Shown here: positions 22,101 to 34,100 of the stretch, piece by piece
How the letters are laid out: each line of letters begins with the position of its first letter
Numbering within the stretch: the stretch's first letter is position 1
Assembly (NCBI GenBank): GCA_000969725.1
Contig: JXSR01S033677.1
Reading direction: 5' to 3' (one strand)
DNA: 51,258 nucleotides
From: Ophiothrix spiculata
Taxonomy: Eukaryota; Echinodermata; Ophiuroidea; Amphilepidida; Ophiotrichidae
Translations under genes and position numbers: made by a program
The notes under the pieces: generated by a model
The model's input: only the letters and a program-made list of their open reading frames with translations
The model's database searches: none
Told to the model about the DNA's origin: nothing

Positions 22101-25100
22101 TTGCTTCAAAGCGTGTTAACTAACCTGTCATTTGGTGGTAAAGCTGATTTATTTTCATCCTATGAAAATTTCGTCATGTGAGTGCAAGAAAGTCGTATTT
22201 GCAATGGCTGCCCTAATATAAGTTATATTTATTTAACATCTTGTCAAAAGAATGTGAAAAATCCTCAAAATTTACCTATCATATGTCAGTGGCTCTTGAA
22301 ATGGTTCTTCAGGTGACACCGTCACCTGAAGAACCATTTCAAGATCCACTGACCTAAGAATGGACACCATGCAGTGTGCAATGCAAAAATTATGACAAAT
22401 GGCAGCTGTTGCAGATATCACTTTCTTGCACTCACATGACGATTTGTTACTATCAAATGTTCGGTAATTAATGCTCTGCTGATCTTGTTGATCATGTAAA
22501 GATAACAAAATGATGAAAACTGTTATGCAGAGATAGTTTTGTTTGATTTGGCAAAGCATGACTTGTTTTGATTTCAAATATGACGTGTTTGGTTGTAATT
22601 TGAACTGGAGCATATACTTATATGATGACATATGACCAAAAATCATGTCATTTTATTTGATCATTTATGAAGGGATGTTTTCATTTTTGATACAATACTT
22701 TGTACATCTGTTATCTACCATTAATCCATCTGTCCATCCAATGCCCATAGATATAGATGAGGGACACCAGACTTCCTATACCGCCAAGTGCATTGCGTCG
22801 TCCGCCATTGAACTCAAATTGGGGATATTAGGTACCTCTTGAGTCTTGCCTATAAATCAACCACGCATATTTTTAAAGATACGTGTGTGTTTTCAAATTA
22901 AGATGCGATGCATCATCAGCAAAAATCTGAAAACTACCAATTTGATCTGGAAAAAATAAAGTGCTGAGTCTGGTGTCTCCCCTCATTATATATAGGGCAA
23001 TGCTGCTATTGCAAGCTTCCACTACTCAATATTTGTAAGCTTGTGTGACCATCTGTTTTAATGCCATTTAAAAAAAGGTTGTCCTCATCTGTTTTGAAGA
23101 CTTCATTCTCAATATAAGATTGTAGTCTTAATTTATTATTTCAAAATTTCAATTTAGAAGATATTTTGTTGGAGCTGTAACACCACTAAGGCGTCCAAGG
23201 ATCAAAACTAATCAAATAAAAAGGTCCTCTTTCTGATCAGAGAATTATCTTCATGTTTGTCAAATAAAAATGTGATGCTACTTCCAGTGACTGTTCTACA
23301 CCTATTTGTTGTTATTTCCCAATACTGTTGTTTTGCACATGTATCCCATTAAATAAACTCATAAATACCACCTGTTAATTATTAGAATGATGTAAATAAC
23401 CACCATCTTTGTTCGTTAACTGACAAAACTAAAATTGCAGGGTCAAATGGGGCTTCAACATCAGCATGTCCAGCAGCATTCACAACAGCAATCTATGCAA
23501 GGCCAGGGTTACGATCACCAGGCTGCAAGGTCAGCGGAGCAGAGAAGGCGAGGTAGTAAAGGCAGTCCTACCAGTGATGGTAAGTTTATTGACAGTTGTG
23601 TTAAATGTAAAAAGTGTAGTGTAGGATATCACTTGTATATGCAATAGATGTTACTCAAACTTGCATGACTGAAAAGATGATCGCCAACTTCTAGTGGAGC
23701 ATGTGTGACAAAGGGGTTCATTCTAGCTCTTGCCAATGGACTCGGAGAAGGTAAAAGAATTGACTACTAGTGAACTGTCCACAAACACATGTTAGGGGTC
23801 AGGAGGCTGATGTAAAAAGTAGATTATCATAGCAAATTTCTTTTAAATTTGACTGAAAAAGATTTTGGATCTTGCGACAAAAATGATTGGTCAGTATTGC
23901 ATGTAAACTCAAATTTTCTCTGGAAAGATAGTGTCAATTTTTTTCAAGGCCCCTTACAAGGATCAAAAATTTTAACAATGCTCTTTTTACATCACCCGTA
24001 ACAAATGTTTGTGAACAATCCCTAAGCTGAAGTATTTATGTGTATTGTGAAGCATCTGTTATGTTAGGCTGCAAATACATGAATGATGGTGGTGGCTGTG
24101 TAACAACAAGTGCTATGTGTTTTCTGGGATCATGGATTTTGCTAGCTGAAAGTCTGCTTGATATAATGTAACAAATTCAATTCTGTAAGGTATCTTCATC
24201 TTTCTCCACAGAATCTGTAAATATACTAACAAAACAGACAAATTTAGAAAATTGCCACAGGTCAGGAAACTTAAGCAGAGTGCTGTCTGTTTTACCCCAG
24301 TGCTGGTTACAATTTTGTTTGGGGATCTTTCAATATATTGCTGTCATTTGCTGAACAAGTTGTTGAACTGAGCTTAATGTGTCCAAATTGCATGCAAAAA
24401 CCTCTGCACAATAATGGTAACTGCACAATGGTAAAGGTTCAATAGAAAATGCATGTATGGAATGTCTTAGCATGTGAATATACATCCAACTGATAAATTT
24501 GTGCTTAGTTTAAATACGCCAAAGAAGTAATAACATCAATTCATTGGATTCAAATAATTTTACTTGTAGTTACAACAAGGAATTTTATAGGGGAATCGGG
24601 ATACGGCGCCATCTTGTGTCGCTTATGGAGCAGAGTTATTGTATCTACGGATAAGTTTAGAGTTTTGCCCGATATCCAGGCAGATCGCGTAAATCTTCAC
24701 TTGACACATATACAGCGTGTGAATTTTGTTTCACGCGCAAACTATGTCTGCGTTTCAAGCGTGTATTGCAACTTGCTCTGATCAAAGTACGCCAATTTTC
24801 CCACTAATCCTTTGCGAAGACTCTCGCAGTGTGGTACGCGGAGTTGTAAAATGCTGGAGGTACAATAACTCACCCTCCATGAGCAACAATCCAAGATGGC
24901 TGTCGTCCCATAGGATTTACATGGTGGTTAAAAGTCAAAATGGCGGCGAGTACCGATTCCCCCTTTTAATTTTCTTGAGTTACAATGAAATACAAGGCAT
25001 TGTAAAATGCCCATTTCATAATTGCCATGGCACATGTAGCATCTTTTCTTGATTAGCCTCTATAGCGAAGGAATAGCAAGTTTAAACCATGAAATTCTTG

Positions 25101-28100
25101 CACCTACGTTAGAGTCTAGTAAATTCACTTTTAGTCAAGGTTGAATGAAATGGGCATTACATTTACATTATAATTTGTGAAGACTAAACCAGCTTTTGTG
25201 TCTATATGTATTGCATATAACTTATATAGCTTTATATTTAATTTAGTATACAATTTTCCCATTTGAAAACCCCTGGCCTACAGAAGACAAAGCCCACAAG
25301 TCAAGTAAAGACACAGATGGCAAAGGTCACAAGGACAAAGGTCATGGGGTCAAAAGCCACCACAAGGATAAAGGTCACAGTAGCCACAAGGACAAAGGTC
25401 ACCGTTATAGTAGTAAGCACAGAGATAGCAAGACAGTGGATAAAACAAGGGACAAGCGTAAGCATGAGCACAACAGTACTAACAGCACAAAAGAGAAGCA
25501 CAGTGTTGCACAACCTGCACAAACTAAAACCTCATCTAGTGCGATTGTTGTCTCAAGTGAATCTGACGATGAACCGACTGTCAAAGATCCATTCTGGGAA
25601 AATCTCTACAAAGGAACTCTAACCTTTGAAGGGGACATGTATTCTAAAGTGAAAAAGCGTCGAGCATCCGGGCGTGACAATTCCAAAGAAACAGAAAAGT
25701 TGAACGCCACTAATTTGCTGTCTTCATTAGATAATTTGCATGTTAGAAAGTCAGGTAGGTATCTGTGGAAAGTGGACTAAGCATTGATCGTTTATTTGGC
25801 TGGGACTATTTTAAAAGGAAATCTTATGCATATTTTTTGAATTAGAAAAAAATATGTAATGTCTTGCAAGATAAACCTTGGTCATAATTATTTAATATAT
25901 TTTTGCAATCGTGTTAATGCAATCATTTATAAACATATTACAAACCAAATTCATACCCGATGAGCCACACTTTTTGATTCCAGCTTATTAGGAATTGTTT
26001 ATTAATTTTAGATGTAACATTTTTTTTGGACCTCGAATAGTTCATTTATGATAACTCACTAAGAAATATAAAAATATATATCTGGTAAACCTTGTCATAT
26101 AAATTGATATTTCTAAACTTGGTATTAAAATATTTATTCACTTACATCCGCATATCATCCACTGTCCACATTCAGAATGAATTTAGTTTTCAAAATTGGC
26201 AATAATAAAGATACATAGATTTTAGATACCACTTTTAGTATTGTTAAGCTATTTACATCACTTTAATTACCAAGGACAAGTGTACATCACGGTAGTGAAC
26301 ACTCTAAGGACAAGTGTACATCACGGTAGTGAACACTCTAAGGACAAGTGTACATCACGGTAGTGAACACTCTTCACTTGCCAGGGATAACAAAGTGCTT
26401 GGAGCATTTAATTTAGTATCTTCATAGCGAGCCTTACGCACAATTAGGTCAAGACAATAGGTGAAAGCGGACCCACGTCATACGCAGGCATACGCAGGGT
26501 ATACGCAGCACAATGATCTAAAAATAACTCGCGCTGGACTTCGTGCGCGGTGAAAACAATCAATACTTCAGCCAGTCATTCCTTCATTTTCTTTCTTTTT
26601 TAGCCAGACCAAAATCTGTGAAATGATGAGTTGTTTGTCATTTTGTTACGACTTGAATACCAAACATCTCATATGATTTTGGAATCGAAATATTTTGACA
26701 ATTTGCTAAAATCAATCGAAGTTTCCGCGTGCCGGCATTTTCTCCATTGAGTTGAATGGGAAGTCGGCAAATGTTTTCACCGCGCTATTTTGACAAATGT
26801 CCCGGATGTAAACAAAATGCCCGGATGTCCGCTCCTGCCTATATTCAAAAAGAAAAAAAAAAACAGAACCAAGCTCCTGGAAAGAGCTCTGCCAGTGCAT
26901 TCACAGAATCCATGATAGAGAAGAACGAAATAGATAAAATAAACTATCACGGGTTCGGAAATCGTACATCATTTTTTAATGTTTTGTTTTGTCTTGATCC
27001 TTTAAACCATAAATGATATTGCCCAACACCAATGAATATGACATGTAGATAAAGATGTCGAGAAGCAGAAAGACAGACATAAACATGATGACAAGGTCAA
27101 AGGTCATCGTGAGAAGTCAAAGGTCAAGAAAAGAAGTACACACAAAGGTATCCAAGTTTCATTGTTGGACGAAGAATTTTTCCTCCCTCGATTACCATTA
27201 TTCTAATCAAGTTAATTTGATAATCCATATGTTTTATAACCCGCATGTTTTAACAGATTAACATTTGATTCACAACAAATTGTTATATTTACCAAATTAA
27301 TGATTAAACTTTGTTTGCATTTTACATATTAACATTGTTTACAATTTTGTATTACATCTACTGTTATAAATGTTCTGTTAAATAATTTTTTCAACTAATC
27401 AAGTTATTAACCCTAATTCATGCTCTTCATGTAAACTATCCAATCAGAATGCAGGAATATGAAGTACCCAGGGTGTGTTAAAAATTCACAGAACACTTTT
27501 CAAGAAACAGGTGAAAATAGGCAGCAAAACAAAAGAAAATAATAAGAATTTCCAACAGATTTTCTTTTGTAAAATGCGATCGCCTTGATCAATTTCAACG
27601 AGTAAGGTGTCATTTTAAAGCTTAGAAAATGCTGCAACAGATGAAATTAAAAAATCAAAATTGATATCATCGGCAAAGTTCCCCTTTCGGGGTGAGCCAT
27701 CACATATGTCGACTGATGATTTATTTAGTTTAGCTGACTTTTTAATTTTGATAGTCATATAAAGGCCTAATATCTTTCCAAGAAAAAAAGGAATATGTAA
27801 ATTAGGTTAATAGATTTGCATTCCATTTTGTTTATAGAATGAGACACAAATGAGACACAAATTAATGTACTAGGGGTAAATTTTGATTGCTGTCCAATTC
27901 ACTCGGCCCCTTGATGGGGCCTGAGCCCCCTGAATTGGACACATCAGAATTTCACCGTACATGCATTGGTGTTGTCTCATTTCACTCGCGACATGATATG
28001 GCATATATTAACTTACAATTCATACACTTCATGTATTATTAACCAATTCAAAAACAAATAAACAAGATAACTGCACACCATTTTTTTTTGAGGTCATTGT

Positions 28101-31100
28101 TTAAAAATCGGAGGTGTTTGTTTTGGGCCGAGGTACTTTTCTGAGGGAGCTTAGCTCCCGAAGAAAAGATCCGAGGCACAAAACAAACACCGACGATTTT
28201 AAACAATGACCAAATTAAAAGATGGTGCAAAGTTATTATTGTCATTAATAATCGCTCTTTCGACATTTTAATGCCTTTTATGTGTAATTTTATGAAGAAA
28301 TAGTTTATTAAACTTATTTCTTACGTCAAGGTCTACTTATCCCTATAAGAGAATTTCTATCAGTCCAGGCATAAACGCGCGAGTGCGTGGTGCATATGCA
28401 CGCTTGATTGGCGTTTTATGAGAAAACGCATTCAGCGCTAATGACATCACATATGCGGGTCATTATAAGAAGTCATTGTTACCTGATAAAGACTGTGCAG
28501 TTGTTTGCGTAAAAGTAGAAATAATCTTAAGAGATTGGATCGCGCTATTACGCAGGTTATTAATAGTGTGTAGAATGGATTGATAATGCTCATTTGACTC
28601 CGCCTGCTGAGTTAAGTGTGTTAAACATTGAATACAATATGGTTGTTTGGTTGTTTTTGTTGGGTGATGATATTGTTTTGATCTAACATTTGAATTGTAT
28701 TCGTATTCAGAATATCCATATATTCCCCCACAAATGTGGAAATTTTTATTTTTACTGTTGTGCATGGATTAGATTTACATTCCATTTTGTTAAGTAAATG
28801 GGACAAAATTAATGCACTTTATGTTTGCTTGCTGTCCAACTCACATTGCCATATTCCAGACATTGAGTATTGATCACATCTATATTCGCCATACATACAT
28901 TGATTTTGCCCCATTGCACTCACAAAATAGTGGCTTATAACAAAATAATTGCTATATGTTGTAAGCAAAAGTTCACCTTTTTGAATACAAATGTAAGCAA
29001 ATACTAACCAGACAAGCCATTGTTTGAAAGGGATTAGAAATAGCTTTTGAGGCCTTAAGAGAGCCTTTTCTTGCAAGTCAATGGTAGCTTTTAAGAATAA
29101 AAATTCAAGAAAAAGTTATAGAAATAGCAATTGCTACTTTTATGAATTTGGCCTATTGGGCTAGACGCTAGCTGCGTTTTGCTAGTATAACATGGGCATT
29201 ATGTAAGGGCTTGGAGGTCTATGTCAGTCCAAATCCATGTCTCTCTTCACTTCTCTAGTGAGAAGCATTAGGCAGAGAAACGAACAAGACAACAAAATCT
29301 TGAATCATTTTGGTCATTTTCAGAATCAATGTCATCTTCAGCTGTAGATTACATTTTGAATAATTCAATGTTTTATTATATATAGATATTATTTATCTTT
29401 TTTCATGCGTAACCCAATTCATTAATATTCCACTCTTTGCAGATTTGCACAGAATATTGCACTTGAATGTGATGTATCAATGATGTGATTTCTTTGTTAA
29501 GTGTTAAATTAAATGTCAGTTTTATGATGCTAAATGTCTCTACTCTGTTTAACAACTTAATGTGATGCCAGATAACATCATCTAATTGGTTTCTTTCAAT
29601 TTGTTTGTTACTGTTAAATAATCTGTCAGTGTTAAACTGTTTCTTTGAATAAATTGTAAGAGAAACAAAATGCAAGTAATGTGATCAAGTAATTTATTAA
29701 AACAGTTTGAAATCCACCATATTTGCTTTTTTGTTTTCAAGTATCACTGCATTTAAAAAAAGAAATTTGTCAAAAACCTGATAAAATATTTTTTTGTTGT
29801 TGGAAGAGAAACAGGAGAAATTTATGTTCTCCATTGTAAAATTAAACATTTGTTACCTCCAATACATTTGACTTGATTACATTACATGTCTTTATTATTC
29901 ACTTGCACATTTATGTTCTAATAATTTTGAAATAATTTTTGCCCATTTTGATAACCCTAACTTGACGTAAGAGAGATTTTGTGAGACCACAGTTAGGATT
30001 ATGGACTATTGTTAGTCTGTTCAATTTATCAATTATTTTGTTCATTGTTGTCTATAACATTTTTCATTCAAACATAAATACTTGAAAATTATGCCCAAAT
30101 TCATTGAGACGATGATATTCTAATTGAGATGGTTTTTTTCTTCTCATCCATAGGGAGCTCTGAGTTTGAGTTTGAATTTGAACAAGAGTCACCAGATGCT
30201 GGCTACCAATCACCAACCAAAGAGGAGATGGACACGCCTCCTGCCTATATGACTGATGGTAAGATTCAATTGATTGTTCAATCTATCAATCATTCAGTTG
30301 GTCAATCAATCAATCAATCAAATATAATATAGTGATTCATGCAGTTCGCGTTTGCATTCCATTATCGTAAAACGAGACAAAATAAAGGCATTTGAGCGAA
30401 ATTTTGATATCAGATTCACTCGGCCCCTACAAACCTTGTGTATTGGTCGCATCAGAATCGACCGAGCACAGATTTTGTTTCATTCGCTCACGACATGATA
30501 TGCCCATATATTAACCTTAATCATTCAATTCAGTCATGTCTATCAGTCATTAAATGTAATCAGATAATCAAGTATGGTAGTAATAGTATATTGGAGGTCT
30601 ACATTGTTTGATGTGTCATGGCGCAGCTAATTTTGGTAAATAATCTTAGAAATATATAAAATAAAGTACAATTAAAAATCAAGTTGACATCTTGAAAGTT
30701 CATATTGACTTGATTGGAATATTCATATTTCAAAGTTAAAGGGATCCGTAAGGTTTGTCACATGGCTGCAATATGATATAAAGGAATCTATTGGACAAAT
30801 ACACAATCAATAAAGAAGTAATTTTTATTTCTATAAAAAGTTGGACTATATTTTGTTGGTACTTTAAAATAATACCATATTTTGTCCAGTTGACAATGGA
30901 CTTGTTCAGTCTGTGTAAACAAGATTCAGTCACACACACACACACACAGATTCTCCCAGGAAATAGTTCATGCCATATTGCCAGGATGTGGTCTGATAAC
31001 CTTAGAATTATGAGAAAATGACAAGTCCAGGTGTGCTGTACACATCCAAATTCCTCTTCCTGGTAATGCTCGGTTACTATATGGGTACCACGTAAGGCTA

Positions 31101-34100
31101 TATTAGTAGAAGTTGCCTATGCTCGTGAGGCATATTGAGTGAGTTTAACTGATTAGGACTTCAGCACAAATTACGAGCATCAATGTGTGATACACGCAGT
31201 CGACTTAACAATGTAGGAACAATACAGGATCTGTTTAGTAACATTCAAACATAGATTGTCATTAAGAGGAATTCGTATGTGTAAAGACATGCTACAATAT
31301 GGTAAGTAACTTGTAATTGGAAAGTGTAGGATTGAGGTTGTGAATTGCTAAATTTTTATAAAGACAAAGATAATGCACAATTTATGTAAATTATTTCAGT
31401 TAATAGTTATAATCAACAACAGTCCTATAAATGGTAGATTTGTTAAACTAAAATAATGCTCAGTAATAACTGAATTTATTTTTGGATTGATAAAATATGA
31501 AGATTATTAACTTCTCTTTGTGTACTGTAAAGCATTTTAATTTCGCGGCATTAAAATTTAGCGAATTTGGAAACCCTCACTTTTTGGGTGCATTTTAATT
31601 TCAATAATTTGAATCATCTTGCTATTCAATGCTATGTTTACAATTATTTTAGCGGCATTTTAAATTAGCGAATTGTCATACTAGCGAAATTAAAATGCTA
31701 GCGAAATTTTCATGCTTTACAGTATATAAACGAAATTGAACTATTAAGTGAGAACTAAAATTGAGCATATTTTTGGCAATTCTTATTAGTCATGCACCAT
31801 GAATATCCTCTTTCAATTGTTTTATACTGTTTTAGATATGTCATACTTTAACTCAAAATTGTGTCTGATTCATTGATTCAATCTTTGATTTTGTTTGAAA
31901 ACGTTCCCTCCATAAATTTGACCCTTGAGGCGTCATCTAAAGTATACTTATTCTTACACCTGATCTCAAATATATAACACCAAAAACCTTAACCCTAAAC
32001 CCAAAACTAAGTATGATATTTTGGTGGGACACTTGGTCCATTTTGTTGCATGTCGGTCTGTATTTGCTTGGAAACTTGATTAGAAATTTGAGTTTGTGCA
32101 CCTCAGTAATGGTAGAGTAGTTAGATATATGTATGAATCAGATTTGTCTATCTTTGACATAGATATAGAGGGGAGATTAGACTTCCTATATATGGGGTCA
32201 AAATTTGTGGTATTCGGGTCTTCTCAAGACAAGCCAAATCTCGACCGACCACAAGCAGGCACTATATTTGTTAGACCTCATCACAAATGCGTCATTTAGG
32301 TGCACCTTGATTTAACTAGTGCGCGTATATATGCAAAAAGTGCACAAAAAATACGCAAAAGGTTTGGACATGCTACAATTTGACAAGAAACGACGCAACT
32401 TCAACACAAACCCGAATACCTAAATTTGATCTCCATACAGGAATGATGCCGAATCTATGATCTCATCTCTAAATCTATGATAGTTGATACCCGAACTTAA
32501 TTCTTGTATTTAATCCTCCTTCTATCCCCTATTCACCTGATTCCCACTCCCCACACCACCCCTAATCCCTTGTACAAGGTAAAGTAAGTTGTGCCCATGA
32601 CAAGGCCAAAGTTCAAGGTCAGGATAAAGCCAACAAGGTCAAGATTCATGGTCAAGATAAAGACAAAGTCAAGGTTCAAGGTCAGGATAAAGACATGGTC
32701 AAAGTTCAAGGTCAGAATAAAGATGACAAGGCATGTGAACAAGAACACTTTGGTGATGAGTTTGGAGGCAAAACATCCCAAGCAAATGCATTTGGCAACA
32801 ATATCCAAGACTACAAAATCCGAGATGTCAGAATTCCAGTACAAAAAATCCAGTGTGGCAAGACCCAAGCTCGAGACGTCTTGGATTATAGAATCACTGT
32901 GCAAGAAATGGGAAATATGGTATTGGACTCGAAACAAGTCTTGGATGATAAAACCAAAAGTCAAGAATCTAAAGTAGATGGTATAATTAGCAGAACTCAC
33001 CCTGCTAAGATCTCCTCTTCAAGTGGAGGAATGAACCCTAGGGTAGCGATAACAAGACTGTCACAGACCTATAGGAAAAGGGATGTGGTGGACAAGTTAG
33101 GCAAGCCAAAGTATCGGTCAGGTAAGCTTACACCTTATGGATTAAGGCTTGTTGTTCTCAGCTGGGTAGCTTGATTCATCAATTTTGAGCATTCCAACTC
33201 ATGATTTTCTGTTGAAGAAAACGCAACTTATAAACATTTAATCAATTTTTTATTACAGAGGTAACGATACGTTATGAGATTTATTCATGATATTTGAGAG
33301 TGTTGTGCAATCAGATGGATTTGAAATCCTGACTGTAATCCTGTACTTATACATGTATTCCAGGCCTTCTCAAAGATAGTTCACAAACCAAACTCAGGCT
33401 GCAAATCACTTTAATATGGCCCTTTGATTGCCTCTGGAATACAGAGGTTCACAGTTGAAAGTACAGAAAGACTCCTTTTAGCCCTTTAACATGTATTTTT
33501 GAGTTTTATTACTATTGGTCCTGAATGGCCCGCCAAGTAAAGTAATCTTGAACCCTTGATATATAAATTGTTACCAACCTTCTGATCTGATTTTTTTTAC
33601 TCACAGCTGATCTTCTGAGAGCAGTAATAGAAGGGAAAACACACATTGTAAAGGCGGCATTGAAAATGAACATCGCCCTCAACGTTGAACAACCAGACAC
33701 GAATGGCGCCACAATAGTCATGCATGCATGTAGCAATCGTCACGATGAAATCTTGAAGCTTCTCATTCTACAGGGTGCATCAGTGAATGCGTGCAGTAAA
33801 AATGGTGTGACGCCGTTGATGTATGTGGCGGAACAGGTATGTTGGCAGTACTTTTTAAAAAGTTGGTATCAACCCGTCATTCTAGAAAGGGTTTTGAATT
33901 GTAACTTGACAACTACAAATTAAATCCAGATGTAATTCTGTAAATGTATCTGTCATTGTTAGCAGAACTCTGCATTACTACTTTGATGAGACAAGCAAAT
34001 CACCATTTTATAATGGACATATATGTAGGTTTATCGGCCATCTTACGGGATGCAAGGCTCAAGATTCCGATAGATAATAGACAACGCAATTTTTGCTATT

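Larger units (their letters stand above)
17652..23440. other. intron after exon 3 (5.8 kb)
   Basis: Mostly transposon debris: 17852-18241, 18359-18999, 19066-19392, 19514-19898, 20251-20680, 21683-21810, a foldback near 22169-22450, and 22744-22997. I see nothing in 19910-20240, 20690-21680, 21815-22165 or 23000-23440. Confidence 0.75.
27148..30153. other. intron after exon 6 (3.0 kb)
   Basis: Contains family G copy 2 (27488-27708), family T copies (27815-28015, 28773-28945) and the 120-bp hairpin 28092-28211. Around 29945-30005 an ataaccctaac/gttaggattat pair makes a short foldback. Nothing in 28950-29940. Confidence 0.68.
30259..32578. other. intron after exon 7 (2.3 kb)
   Basis: Contains a caat microsatellite (about 30300-30321), family T copy 3, a CA microsatellite (30931-30948), the TACTGTAAAGC element (31523-31724) and family B copy 2 (32158-32480). 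Nothing else noted. Confidence 0.68.

Noticed and set aside
22272-22646. 124-codon open frame, minus strand
   Set aside because: Spans the foldback at 22286-22352; no protein family resemblance.
26272-26373. CRISPR-like repeats
   Set aside because: Units are directly adjacent without spacers, in an animal intron.
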